Of a DNA stretch of 64,000 bases, positions 1-8,914 are shown in pieces. Location of the stretch: the NCBI RefSeq assembly GCF_022601685.1, contig NZ_JAKUML010000002.1, positions 1-64,000 on the forward strand. The letters run 5' to 3'. Numbering within the stretch: the stretch's first letter is position 1; each line of letters starts with the position of its first letter. This stretch comes from Acinetobacter sedimenti. GTDB lineage: Bacteria; Pseudomonadota; Gammaproteobacteria; Pseudomonadales; Moraxellaceae. The position numbers were made by a program, and so were the translations under genes. The notes beneath the pieces are model-generated. The model had not been told where the DNA came from and ran no database searches. It was given only the letters and a program-made list of their open reading frames with translations.

Positions 1-72
<72 letters not shown>

Positions 73-190
73 TCAACGTGCACAAATTATAGTGCGATTC
101 GAACAAAAGTCAATGTAAACTCTTCTGTTCGAGCAATTATCCAACGATTTAAACAAAAAATAATCTATGGAAAAATTGCTATTCTGGTTT

Positions 191-267
<77 letters not shown>

Positions 268-314
268 TCAACCATTCTGCTTGCTTACACCAAAATAAAA
301 CCATAAGGCTTTTT

Positions 315-399
315 TGGTGCGGAAGGGGGGACTTGAACCCCCACGCCCGAAAGCACTACCACCTCAAGGTAGCGTGTCTACCAATTCCACCACCACCGC
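315..399 (-). tRNA. tRNA-Leu(GAG)
   Basis: An 85-nt class II tRNA with a long variable arm and encoded CCA (TGG at 315-317 on the + strand). The anticodon loop TTGAGGT is closed by the CTACC/GGTAG stem, giving anticodon GAG, which reads CTC/CTT leucine codons. It lies just downstream of secG on the same strand, so it may be co-transcribed with secG and the two fMet genes. Confidence 0.95.
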
Positions 400-456
400 A
401 AGCAGGCGTGCATAATAGACCTTTCTTTCTCAAAAGAAAAGCCCAATTTCGCTTTA

Positions 457-858
457 TTACGGATTTGCAGGTGTGTTTGATGAAGTTTCAGGCGCTTGAG
501 AAGTAGTCGTTGTTTGAGACGCAGTAGTAGCCGGTGTCGTCGTTACTGCTGCAGGTGTGCTATTCGACAACGGCGCAGGAGCTTGCTCAACCTGCTCTGC
601 ACCCGGCAAGACATTGACGCCTTGTGTTTGCTTTTTGGCATAAACCGCCAACGTCAAACTGGTCACAAAGAATAATGCCGTCAAAATCGCAGTTAATCGA
701 GTCATAAAATTACCCGAACCTGATGCGCCAAATACCGTTGCCGCACCACCGCCACCAAACGAAGCACCTGCATCAGCACCCTTGCCATGCTGTACCAAGA
801 TCAACGCAATCATTAATATTGCCAATAGAATATGCACGACGAGTACGAAGCTATACAT
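457..858 (-). CDS. secG: preprotein translocase subunit SecG
   Basis: SecG is the small auxiliary subunit of the SecYEG inner-membrane channel and supports SecA-driven export. The 133-residue product has the family pattern: an N-terminal membrane helix (about residues 3-22), the conserved loop HGKGADAGASFGGG, and a second helix (about 52-72). The tail after residue 78 is long, hydrophilic and rich in Thr, Pro, Ser and Gln, so the protein is somewhat longer than the roughly 110 residues of E. coli SecG. The gene lies 45 bases after tpiA on the same strand, a common tpiA-secG pairing, and is followed by tRNA-Leu. The family call is secure; the tail is presumably disordered. Confidence 0.95.
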   Translation of the reverse strand: MYSFVLVVHILLAILMIALILVQHGKGADAGASFGGGGAATVFGASGSGNFMTRLTAILTALFFVTSLTLAVYAKKQTQGVNVLPGAEQVEQAPAPLSNSTPAAVTTTPATTASQTTTTSQAPETSSNTPANP

Positions 859-903
859 AATATTACCTAAAACTGATTCAACAAATGACTATATCAACGT
901 GAC

Positions 904-1665
904 TTAAACGTTGTATTGCGAAAACGCATCAACAATTGCCATAAAACTGTTCGCTTCTAAAGAAGCACCACCCACCAATGCACCATCAACATCTTGACAG
1001 GCCGCTAACTGTACAGCATTTTCAGGTTTTACACTACCACCATAGAGCAAACTCAACTGTTCAGCATAAGCCGTATGTTCTTTTAGATACTGACGAATAG
1101 TTGCATGCATCTGCTGCGCATCTTCAGGGGATGCTGTTTTACCCGTGCCAATCGCCCAAATCGGCTCATAAGCAATAATAAGGTGTTGCCAATCATCTGC
1201 TGTCAAAACATCTTTTAAATCGTTCAATTGCCCGACGACGATTGATTCTGCTTGACTAGCTTCACGTTGCGATAAACTTTCCCCAACACAATAAACCACT
1301 TGTAGATCAGCTTGGCGAGCTTGTTTAATTTTTTGTTGTAAAGACGGCGTATCATCAGCAAACAATTCACGACGTTCTGAATGCCCAATAATCACCGAAC
1401 GCACACCCATATTTTGCAACAAGTCTGCGCTTACCTCTCCTGTATACGCACCAAAACCAGATACAGTCGATACATCTTGTGCGACGACAGACAACTGTTC
1501 AACCTGTTCGACAAACATACCTAAATATGGTGCAGGTGGTGCAATCGCAACCTGACATGATGTTTTTTTCTCGCCGAATTGCGTTTGAACCGTTTCGAAT
1601 AAGGTTTTGGCATCGAGAAAACGTGGATTCAATTTCCAGTTTCCAATCACCCACTGCTGACGCAT
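904..1665 (-). CDS. tpiA: triosephosphate isomerase
   Basis: TpiA interconverts dihydroxyacetone phosphate and glyceraldehyde-3-phosphate in glycolysis and gluconeogenesis in the cytoplasm. The 253-residue product is of normal length for this TIM barrel. It shows the substrate-binding lysine in GNWKLNP near the N-terminus, the catalytic histidine in IIGHSERR (about residue 96), the catalytic glutamate in AYEPIWAIGTG (about 167-177, including the mobile loop) and the phosphate-binding LLYGGSVKPENA. The ATG start directly precedes the conserved RQQWVIGNWK. It is the first gene of a tpiA-secG unit and is divergent from pilB, with about 215 bases between the two starts. Confidence 0.98.
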   Translation of the reverse strand: MRQQWVIGNWKLNPRFLDAKTLFETVQTQFGEKKTSCQVAIAPPAPYLGMFVEQVEQLSVVAQDVSTVSGFGAYTGEVSADLLQNMGVRSVIIGHSERRELFADDTPSLQQKIKQARQADLQVVYCVGESLSQREASQAESIVVGQLNDLKDVLTADDWQHLIIAYEPIWAIGTGKTASPEDAQQMHATIRQYLKEHTAYAEQLSLLYGGSVKPENAVQLAACQDVDGALVGGASLEANSFMAIVDAFSQYNV

Positions 1666-1794
1666 GTCAATCTACTCAAATTTTAAAATCGCGTAATTTT
1701 ATACGTTTTTCAGCATAATGATAAGCCGGATCATCATTTTGTCATTATTTCTATTTAAAGCATTTGAAATTCCTGTCATAAATTTCGTTTTTTG

Positions 1795-1822
1795 TTGGAC
1801 GGTTATAAAATTGTGATATATT
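1795..1822 (+). promoter_or_regulatory. possible sigma-70 promoter for pilBCD
   Basis: TTGGAC (1795-1800) and TATATT (1817-1822) are separated by 16 bases and lie about 58 bases upstream of the pilB start. The -10 matches consensus at five of six positions and the -35 is weak. Read by eye only. Confidence 0.35.
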
Positions 1823-1879
1823 GTTAAATTAGAAAAAACTGCAAAACATAATGAACTATGGATGAGTTGAATTGAAATT

Positions 1880-3589
1880 ATGCTAGCAACAAGTCAAGCA
1901 CCAACCTTTACCGGTTTTATAAAACGCTTAGTCGCTGATGGGGTGATCAGTGCAGAGTCTATGCAAAAGGCTCAAGACCAAGCGAAGCGAAATAAACAAC
2001 CTTTAACCTTTGTTTTGGTTGATGAATTTAATGTGTCTGGTTTAAAAATAGCGACAGCGATTTCAGAGGAATTTGCCGAGCCAATCTTTGACTTGGACGT
2101 ATATGACCCTTCAGCTTTACCAAAAGACGTTGTAAATGAAAAGCTAATCACTCAACATCAAGTTATCCCACTTATGCAACGAAGTGGAATTTTGGTTGTT
2201 GCAACTAGTGATCCAACACGTATTGAAGCATTGGAAGCCATTCGCTTTAACAGTAAACTCAACCTACAAAACGTTATTGTAGAACAACAGAAGCTCACTA
2301 AGTTTATCGCCACTCACTATCAAGAAGAGGAAAATTTTGATTTTGGTGATGATGATTTTGAACTTGAAGTTGCAGATGACAATGCTTCACTTGACGACAC
2401 AGATAAAAACGAAAGCCAAGAAGAAGCGCCTATTGTTAAATATATTAATAAGCTTTTGGTTGATGCGATCCGCATGGGCGCCTCAGATTTACACTTTGAA
2501 CCCTACGAAAAAATGTATAGGGTGCGCTATCGTGTAGATGGTGTACTACGTGAAACTGCCCGACCACCAATGCAATTAGCGAATAGACTAGCATCACGTC
2601 TAAAAGTGATGTCACAAATGGACATCTCAGAAAAAAGAGTCCCGCAAGACGGTCGTATTAAACTTAAACTCTCCAAAACCAAAGCCATTGACTTTCGTGT
2701 CAACTCACTACCGACCTTATTTGGTGAGAAAATCGTCCTCCGTATTCTCGACCCATCCAGTGCCATGCTCGGCATTGACGCACTTGGCTATGAACCTGAT
2801 CAGAAGGCGCTATTCATTGAAGCCTTAGAAAAACCGCAAGGCATGCTTCTCATCACAGGGCCGACAGGTTCTGGTAAAACGGTTTCTCTATATACCGGTT
2901 TGAATATACTGAATACCGAAGACTCGAATATTTCGACAGCAGAAGACCCGGTTGAGATTAACTTACAAGGCATTAATCAGGTCAACGTCAACAATAAAGT
3001 TGGACTCACATTTTCTGCCGCATTGAAATCATTCTTACGCCAAGATCCAGACATTATTATGGTCGGTGAGATTCGTGACCTTGAAACAGCTGAAATTGCC
3101 ATCAAAGCTGCACAAACAGGCCATATGGTGATGTCAACATTACACACCAATAGTGCACCCGAAACGCTAACACGTTTACGCAATATGGGTGTGCCATCAT
3201 TTAATATTGCAACCTCTGTGAACCTTGTGATCGCACAACGCCTAGCAAGGCGCTTGTGCAGTCAATGCAAAAAGCCTGCAGATATTCCAAAACCGAGTCT
3301 ATTAGAGATGGGCTTTACAGAAGCCGATTTAGCCAATCCTGAATGCCACATTTTCGAAGCAGTGGGTTGCCCTGAATGTCGAGAAGGCTATAAAGGTCGT
3401 GTAGGTATTTATGAGGTCATGAAAGTTAATGCTGAAATTTCCAAAATCATTATGGAAGATGGTAATGCCCTAGAAATCGCAGACGCTTCCTTACGCGCTG
3501 GCTTCAACAACTTAAGGCGTTCAGGATTACTAAAAGTCATGCAAGGGATTACTACCTTACAAGAAGTGAACCGTGTAACCAGTGAATAA
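1880..3589 (+). CDS. pilB: type IV pilus assembly ATPase PilB
   Basis: PilB is the cytoplasmic hexameric motor that powers pilus extension, and hence twitching and usually DNA uptake. The 569 residues have the usual GspE/PilB order: an N-terminal MshEN-type domain (about 10-160), an acidic linker (EEENFDFGDDDFELE), then the motor core with Walker A GPTGSGKT (about 327-334), the Asp box, Walker B region DPDIIMVGEIRD and the His box. A zinc-binding tetracysteine pair follows (CSQC and CPEC, about 458-500). The start has little Shine-Dalgarno signal, but no other in-frame ATG fits. It heads pilB-pilC-pilD-coaE, with gaps of 30, 18 and 25 bases indicating an operon. Confidence 0.97.
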   Translation: MLATSQAPTFTGFIKRLVADGVISAESMQKAQDQAKRNKQPLTFVLVDEFNVSGLKIATAISEEFAEPIFDLDVYDPSALPKDVVNEKLITQHQVIPLMQRSGILVVATSDPTRIEALEAIRFNSKLNLQNVIVEQQKLTKFIATHYQEEENFDFGDDDFELEVADDNASLDDTDKNESQEEAPIVKYINKLLVDAIRMGASDLHFEPYEKMYRVRYRVDGVLRETARPPMQLANRLASRLKVMSQMDISEKRVPQDGRIKLKLSKTKAIDFRVNSLPTLFGEKIVLRILDPSSAMLGIDALGYEPDQKALFIEALEKPQGMLLITGPTGSGKTVSLYTGLNILNTEDSNISTAEDPVEINLQGINQVNVNNKVGLTFSAALKSFLRQDPDIIMVGEIRDLETAEIAIKAAQTGHMVMSTLHTNSAPETLTRLRNMGVPSFNIATSVNLVIAQRLARRLCSQCKKPADIPKPSLLEMGFTEADLANPECHIFEAVGCPECREGYKGRVGIYEVMKVNAEISKIIMEDGNALEIADASLRAGFNNLRRSGLLKVMQGITTLQEVNRVTSE

Positions 3590-3619
3590 ATTTTGAAAAA
3601 TGTTATATAAGGAATCGTC

Positions 3620-4852
3620 ATGGCAGTAAAAAAAGCACAAATGATGCCGACATTTACCTATGAAGGGGTGGATCGTAAGGGGTTAAAAATAAAAGGGGAT
3701 TTACCTGCTAAGAATATAGCTCTTGCAAAAGTCACCCTAAGAAAACAGGGTATTACTGTCCGTAAAATCGTGCAAAAGCGTGAAATTGAATTCTTAAATA
3801 AAATGTTTAAGAAAAAAGTGACCACGCTTGATATCACTATTTTTACGCGTCAGCTTGCAACCATGATGAAGGCAGGTGTCCCACTGGTGCAATCTTTTGA
3901 GATTGTTGCTGAAGGTTTAGAGAATCCTGCAATCCGTGAAGTTGTCCTTGGTATCAAAGGGGAAGTGGAAGGTGGTAACACTTTTGCGGGTGCATTACGT
4001 AAATATCCAAAATATTTTGACAATCTATTTTGCTCTTTAGTTGAATCGGGTGAGCAATCTGGCGCACTGGAAACCATGCTTGATCGCGTTGCAATCTACA
4101 AAGAAAAAAGCGAACTTCTTAAGCAAAAAATCAAAAAAGCAATGAAATATCCGATTTCAGTCATCGTCGTTGCAATCATAGTTACAATTATATTAATGGT
4201 TAAGGTCGTTCCTGTTTTTGAAGAGCTATTTAGCTCTTTTGGTGCAGATTTACCCGCATTCACCAAGCTAGTAGTCAACATGTCAGGATGGGTTCAAAAT
4301 TACTGGTTTTTCCTTTTACTTGGTATTGGAGCAACCGTATTTGGATTTTTGGAAGCTAAACAGCGTAGTAAAAAATTTAGTGATTTCTTAGACCGCTTAT
4401 CATTAAAATTACCCATTTTTGGTGATTTAGTCTATAAAGCGATCATCGCTCGTTATAGTCGCACGCTTGCCACCACATTTGCTGCTGGTGTTCCATTGAT
4501 TGATGCGCTTGAATCCACTGCTGGAGCGACAAATAATGTTATTTATGAAAAAGCAGTAATGCGCATACGAGATGATGTTGCGACTGGTCAACAATTACAA
4601 TTTTCTATGCGTCAAACTCAGCTTTTCCCAAGTATGGCAGTGCAAATGGTTGCTATTGGCGAAGAATCAGGCGCATTAGATGCAATGCTAGACAAGGTAG
4701 CAACACATTTTGAAAATGAAGTCGATAATGCTGTCGATGGCTTAACCAGCATGATGGAACCTCTGATTATGGCTATACTTGGTGTGCTTGTTGGCGGTCT
4801 AGTGATCGCAATGTATTTACCTATATTCCAAATTGGTAATGTGGTTGGTTAA
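3620..4852 (+). CDS. pilC: type IV pilus inner-membrane platform protein PilC
   Basis: PilC is the polytopic platform protein that couples the PilB and PilT motors to pilin polymerisation. The 410-residue product has two repeated T2SSF domains: FTRQLATMMKAGVPLVQSFEIV near residues 75-95 and the matching YSRTLATTFAAGVPLIDALEST near 278-300. Membrane helices lie at about 175-195, 225-243 and at the C-terminus (LIMAILGVLVGGLVIAMYLP). An AAGAGG-like sequence is absent, but ATG follows AAGGAATCGTC, a fair ribosome site. Family length and neighbours fit exactly. Confidence 0.97.
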   Translation: MAVKKAQMMPTFTYEGVDRKGLKIKGDLPAKNIALAKVTLRKQGITVRKIVQKREIEFLNKMFKKKVTTLDITIFTRQLATMMKAGVPLVQSFEIVAEGLENPAIREVVLGIKGEVEGGNTFAGALRKYPKYFDNLFCSLVESGEQSGALETMLDRVAIYKEKSELLKQKIKKAMKYPISVIVVAIIVTIILMVKVVPVFEELFSSFGADLPAFTKLVVNMSGWVQNYWFFLLLGIGATVFGFLEAKQRSKKFSDFLDRLSLKLPIFGDLVYKAIIARYSRTLATTFAAGVPLIDALESTAGATNNVIYEKAVMRIRDDVATGQQLQFSMRQTQLFPSMAVQMVAIGEESGALDAMLDKVATHFENEVDNAVDGLTSMMEPLIMAILGVLVGGLVIAMYLPIFQIGNVVG

Positions 4853-4870
4853 ATTATAAGATTCAACTAT

Positions 4871-5740
4871 ATGTATAATTTTATTTTGTTTCTATCAACC
4901 AATCTTGCATTGTTCTATTGTACTGTTGCAATATTGGGGCTATGTATCGGTAGCTTCCTCAATGTGGTCATTCTTCGTCTACCCAAGATGATGGCGCAAG
5001 AATGGCGACACGAATGTCAACTTTTCTTACATCCTGAACAACCCATAATTGATCAAGACAAGTTGACGCTCAGTCAACCTGCATCGACTTGTCCTCATTG
5101 CCAGAAGCGCATTCGATGGTACGAAAATATTCCAGTTGTGAGTTGGTTGATTTTACTCCGTGGCAAATGTAGTCAATGTAAAACGCCGATTTCTTTTCGC
5201 TATCCATTTGTTGAAATTTCAACTATGCTCTGCTCTGTGCTTGTTGCATTCAAGTTCGGCGTAAGCGTTGAAACACTATTTGGCTTAATCTTTACTTGGA
5301 TTTTGATTGCATTAACAGGTATTGATTTTGATACGCAACTTCTGCCTGACCGACTAACTTACCCTTTGATAGGACTGGGTTTAGCGGTGAATAGTTATAG
5401 CCTATTTTCTACTCCAACTCAGGCGATATGGGGCTGTTTGCTCGGTTTTTTATCATTGTGGTCGGTATATATCATTTTCAAGCTGATCACGGGCAAAGTA
5501 GGCATGGGGCATGGTGACTTCAAACTTCTAGCAGCCTTAGGGGCATGGCTTGGCCCATTACAGCTTCCTTTAATTATTCTGCTTTCCTCATTAGTTGGTG
5601 CGATTATTGGCATCATCTTACTTAAAGTCACCAAAGAAAATAAACCATTTGCATTTGGTCCTTACTTAGCCATTGCGGGATGGATTGCTTTTCTTTATGG
5701 CGAACAAATCATGAAAGTATACTTAGGTAGTTTAAGCTAA
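4871..5740 (+). CDS. pilD: prepilin peptidase / N-methyltransferase PilD
   Basis: PilD is a membrane aspartyl protease that cleaves type IV prepilin and type II secretion pseudopilin leaders and methylates the new N-terminus. The 289-residue protein has the N-terminal segment GSFLNVVILRLP and a cytosolic zinc-type domain with two CxxC pairs (CPHC and CSQC). The catalytic aspartates lie in the family motifs TGIDFDTQLLPD and GMGHGDFKLLAALGAW. Several further membrane helices follow. It is the third gene of the pil operon. Confidence 0.97.
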   Translation: MYNFILFLSTNLALFYCTVAILGLCIGSFLNVVILRLPKMMAQEWRHECQLFLHPEQPIIDQDKLTLSQPASTCPHCQKRIRWYENIPVVSWLILLRGKCSQCKTPISFRYPFVEISTMLCSVLVAFKFGVSVETLFGLIFTWILIALTGIDFDTQLLPDRLTYPLIGLGLAVNSYSLFSTPTQAIWGCLLGFLSLWSVYIIFKLITGKVGMGHGDFKLLAALGAWLGPLQLPLIILLSSLVGAIIGIILLKVTKENKPFAFGPYLAIAGWIAFLYGEQIMKVYLGSLS

Positions 5741-5765
5741 GTATCAAGATCAACGGCATTAATCA

Positions 5766-6368
5766 ATGACTTATATTGTTGGACTCACAGGTGGTATTGG
5801 TAGCGGAAAATCTGCTGCCAGTGCATGGTTTGAGCAACAAGAGATTTTGGTTGTTGATGCAGATATTGTTGCACGTGAAGTCGTTGAAGTTGGACAACCT
5901 GCGCTGATCGAAATTCAAAAGCACTTTGGCGATTGGGTACTGGATGAGCAAGGGTGTTTAAATCGAAGTGCGCTTCGTGACTATATTTTCAAGCATCCTG
6001 AAGCTCGACAACAGTTAGAAGCTATCACCCACCCCGTGATTAGAAACTCCATCATTCAACAATTAAACCAAGCTTCAAGTCCATACGCGATATTAGCTTC
6101 GCCACTCCTTTTAGAAACTGATCAGCATTTACTGTGTCAAAGAAACTTACTCATTGATGTGCCTGTAGAACTACAACTTGTACGTGCTAGCCAACGGGAT
6201 GATCAAAGCCGTGAACAGATTAAACGTATTATCGCCGTACAAATGCCACGTTTAGAAAAGCAAAAACGTGCTCATGACATTGTAGATAATTCAGGCACGC
6301 TTGAAGACTTGTACCAACAACTACAACCACTACATAAGCATTACCTTCAGCTCGCCACATCAATCTAG
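5766..6368 (+). CDS. coaE: dephospho-CoA kinase
   Basis: CoaE phosphorylates the 3'-hydroxyl of dephospho-CoA, the last step of coenzyme A synthesis. The 200-residue protein begins with the P-loop YIVGLTGGIGSGKSA and shows the downstream family signatures VVDADIVAREVVE and THPVIRNSI, at normal length. It follows pilD by 25 bases; coaE after pilD is a widespread arrangement, so it is probably read from the pil operon promoter despite its unrelated job. Confidence 0.97.
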   Translation: MTYIVGLTGGIGSGKSAASAWFEQQEILVVDADIVAREVVEVGQPALIEIQKHFGDWVLDEQGCLNRSALRDYIFKHPEARQQLEAITHPVIRNSIIQQLNQASSPYAILASPLLLETDQHLLCQRNLLIDVPVELQLVRASQRDDQSREQIKRIIAVQMPRLEKQKRAHDIVDNSGTLEDLYQQLQPLHKHYLQLATSI

Positions 6369-6380
6369 TTTCAAAAACTT

Positions 6381-7277
6381 TCAAATTTGCGATGTGCTTT
6401 TAAGATGAGCAATCCACCGCCACGGTTGTAGTGCACCAATTCCAATTCCAATTAACCCACAAATAATCGCAGGCGATACAGGCTCATTAAGGAGCGGAAT
6501 AGCGATAACTGCAGCAATAAACGGTGCCAAAGTCACGATGCTTCCTGCTTGAAATGCACCAAGTCGTTTGATGGCTTCAACATATGTAATGGTTGCGACA
6601 ATGACCACCAACACGCCATGAAATAGCGTTTGGATTGCGATATGTATAGGCTCAGCTTCGGTAAGATGCTTCGGCAGAAAGAACAAATATACTGGTATAT
6701 ACATGACAGCCGACCAAATCGCTACACTACTCATCGCTTGCCAGGCAGTCATATTCGACTCACGAAGTAAGACGGTAAATATCCCCCAACACACTGCACC
6801 AAGCACAAATAACACATCACCTACACCAAAAGGTTGATGACTATTCATTGACAGTAAATACGTCATCAAAATGAGCGATATCGACATAATGGCGATACTT
6901 GTGCAAACATGTCGATCAAACGGTTGCTTATAAATAACAAACGCAGCTAAAGCTGTACAGACAGGAATAAAACCATTTAAAAAGATCGCCGCATGCGCCG
7001 CTGGAGAAAAATAAAAACCACTATAAACCGTGACGCAATAACCAATACCACCAACCAATGCCAAGATAATTGCCTGTTTTTTAAATAAAAATTGATAATT
7101 ACGCTGATAGAGCAAAATAGGCACTAAAATAGAAAATGCAAAAGCGAAACGTAACGCTGTCAAATCCCACGCCACAATACCCCACTTCGCACTCAATCTT
7201 GAAAGAATCGTAAATCCACCCCAAATACACATGGTGATCAAGACAAAAATATAGCCCTGCAATTTCACACGATTCAT
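6381..7277 (-). CDS. EamA/DMT-family transporter
   Basis: A 298-residue polytopic protein with about ten hydrophobic helices in two repeated EamA halves. The first half starts GYIFVLITMCIWGGFTIL, and the second holds GDVLFVLGAVCWGIFTVLLRES. Members of this drug/metabolite transporter superfamily export amino acids, metabolites or toxic compounds; the substrate cannot be told from the sequence. It converges on coaE with a 12-base gap and has no obvious partner gene. The assignment to the superfamily is solid, the substrate unknown. Confidence 0.88.
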   Translation of the reverse strand: MNRVKLQGYIFVLITMCIWGGFTILSRLSAKWGIVAWDLTALRFAFAFSILVPILLYQRNYQFLFKKQAIILALVGGIGYCVTVYSGFYFSPAAHAAIFLNGFIPVCTALAAFVIYKQPFDRHVCTSIAIMSISLILMTYLLSMNSHQPFGVGDVLFVLGAVCWGIFTVLLRESNMTAWQAMSSVAIWSAVMYIPVYLFFLPKHLTEAEPIHIAIQTLFHGVLVVIVATITYVEAIKRLGAFQAGSIVTLAPFIAAVIAIPLLNEPVSPAIICGLIGIGIGALQPWRWIAHLKSTSQI

Positions 7278-7411
7278 CAGCGTGTCCTTTTACGGAGTAT
7301 AGGAGAAATATTTAAAGCAACTTTTCTTCAATAATGACTTTCAATAGTTAATTCAATCGGCGGATTTAATAGTCATCGTTAAAAAGTTAGCTTTCAAATT
7401 AAAAAAAGGCA

Positions 7412-8161
7412 TTAGACCCTTGCTAGACGTTGTCGGCTTGCTTCATATAATGCCATACCTGTTGCAACACTGACATTTAAACTTTGTAGATCACCTGCCA
7501 TTGGGATATACACTTTTTCATCACACTGGGCTTGGTTGATCGGGCGAATACCAGTGTCTTCCGCTCCCATGACGATTACTAAACGTCCTGTTAAATCAGA
7601 CGATTGAATCGGTTTCGCTGTTTCATCTAGCAAAGTCCCGACGACTTTGACATCTTGTAGCTTCATCGCCGCAAGTGTCTTTCCGAGATTTGTCACTTGT
7701 ATGAACTTCACTTTTTCAGCACCGCCTGCGGCAACCTTACGAGCTGTTGGTGTCAAACTTGCTGAACGATCTCTTGGCACAACCACTGCATCCACACCCA
7801 TTGCAGCAGCTGTTCGAATACATGCACCAAGATTATGCGGGTCTGTCACTTGATCTAATGCCAAAATTAAAACGTCTTTTTTTTGTGTCAGGAGTTGCTC
7901 TAAATCATCTTCATTCAATGTCGGTTGAGGCCTCACAGCAGCGACCACACCTTGATGAAACGGCAATCCTGCCAATTTCTCTAAGGTATCTCGGCTTGCT
8001 TTTTGAACACTGATACCAAACGGCTCAGCAAGTGTACGGATTTTTTGCAAGCGTTGATCATCACGCCCTTTCAAGGTAAATAGCGTCAAGACACGCTCAG
8101 GCTCTAGCTCTAGCAAGCTCTCAACAGCATGCACGCCATAATAATGTTCTGCCTTTGCCAT
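7412..8161 (-). CDS. rlmB: 23S rRNA (guanosine-2'-O)-methyltransferase RlmB
   Basis: RlmB methylates the ribose of G2251 in the peptidyl-transferase region of 23S rRNA. The product has an N-terminal L30e-like substrate domain (YYGVHAVESLLELEPERV) and a C-terminal SPOUT knot domain. The knot has the three family motifs: DPHNLGACIRTAAAMG, VIVMGAEDTGIRP and IPMAGDLQSLNVSVATGMALYE. I place the start at the ATG at 8161 (249 residues) because AGG lies eight bases upstream; an in-frame GTG three codons earlier lacks a ribosome site. It stands between a DMT transporter and ppnP. Confidence 0.96.
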   Translation of the reverse strand: MAKAEHYYGVHAVESLLELEPERVLTLFTLKGRDDQRLQKIRTLAEPFGISVQKASRDTLEKLAGLPFHQGVVAAVRPQPTLNEDDLEQLLTQKKDVLILALDQVTDPHNLGACIRTAAAMGVDAVVVPRDRSASLTPTARKVAAGGAEKVKFIQVTNLGKTLAAMKLQDVKVVGTLLDETAKPIQSSDLTGRLVIVMGAEDTGIRPINQAQCDEKVYIPMAGDLQSLNVSVATGMALYEASRQRLARV

Positions 8162-8228
8162 GTTCTTCACCTAATATTTACTAATTTTTGAAAAATCATT
8201 GAGAAATTTGATTCTTACGAAAAAGAAA

Positions 8229-8253
8229 AATCCTGTAAGCGACTTACAGGATT
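8229..8253 (-). terminator. intrinsic terminator after ppnP
   Basis: An 11-bp perfect inverted repeat (AATCCTGTAAG-CGA-CTTACAGGATT) is followed on the minus strand by a T-rich run. It lies 35 bases past the ppnP stop codon. Confidence 0.85.
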
Positions 8254-8287
8254 GTGATACTAATCGACCCGATCAGTTGCGCTATGC

Positions 8288-8614
8288 TTAGCCCTCAAAG
8301 TGGCAGACATAATCTACGACCACACTGGTTTCGACCTTAAACATACTGTTGGCGCCAATATAGAATGATTGCCCTGCACGGAACAACTCACTTTCTTCAC
8401 TATCTGCGATCAAAACACGGCATTCGCCAGAAATAATTTCCATCCGTTCAGCGACATGCGTTTCAAAAGTAAGCGGTTGATCCGTTGGCATAATCACGCC
8501 AAGCGTCTTTCGTGTCCCATCTTCAAACTGAACAACATGACTTACGCATTTGCCATCGAAATACACATTTGATTTTTTAATCACAGACACATGATCAAAC
8601 TGTGCTGAACTCAT
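8288..8614 (-). CDS. ppnP: pyrimidine/purine nucleoside phosphorylase PpnP
   Basis: PpnP (formerly DUF1255, YaiE) is a small cupin that phosphorolyses several purine and pyrimidine nucleosides. The protein shows the family pattern: SNVYFDGKCVSHVVQFEDGTRKTLGV, the conserved FETHVAERMEIISGECRV and the terminal VVDYVCHFEG. I take the ATG at 8614 (108 residues) because GGAG lies six bases upstream; a longer frame to 8626 would start at a TTG. It is slightly longer than the E. coli protein. It is a monocistronic unit with its own terminator. Confidence 0.93.
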   Translation of the reverse strand: MSSAQFDHVSVIKKSNVYFDGKCVSHVVQFEDGTRKTLGVIMPTDQPLTFETHVAERMEIISGECRVLIADSEESELFRAGQSFYIGANSMFKVETSVVVDYVCHFEG

Positions 8615-8660
8615 GTAACACTCCAATACATTAGAAGTTTTTAAAAGCTAAAAATTAAAA

Positions 8661-8676
8661 TTTAAGCAAGCTTAAA
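8661..8676. promoter_or_regulatory. short palindrome upstream of ppnP
   Basis: A perfect inverted repeat (TTTAAGC-AA-GCTTAAA) lies about 47 bases upstream of the ppnP start, in the 300-base divergent space before the acyltransferase gene. It could be an operator; no second copy was noticed. Confidence 0.25.
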
Positions 8677-8914
8677 TCTTCAGCGCGATTCCACGCTATG
8701 TCATTTTTTTGCATTTTAAAAACGAAATCATCACTTATTTTTTAAAACCTTGCTAGTGTATATCGAGCAAGCATCTTGAATCAATTCCCAAAGTGTTTGC
8801 TTTCAAGATAAAATACACAAATTACAGAAAATTAGACTATAGTAGTGCTCTACCTCATATTATTTTAGTGTTTTGCAAGCGACTCACACCCTATTTTTAC
8901 GACCTCATATTGAA

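Noticed and set aside
8229..8253. A third copy of the TGTAAG/CTTACA operator
   Set aside because: The half-sites match, but the spacer is three bases rather than six, and it is followed by a T-run after ppnP, so it is a terminator.
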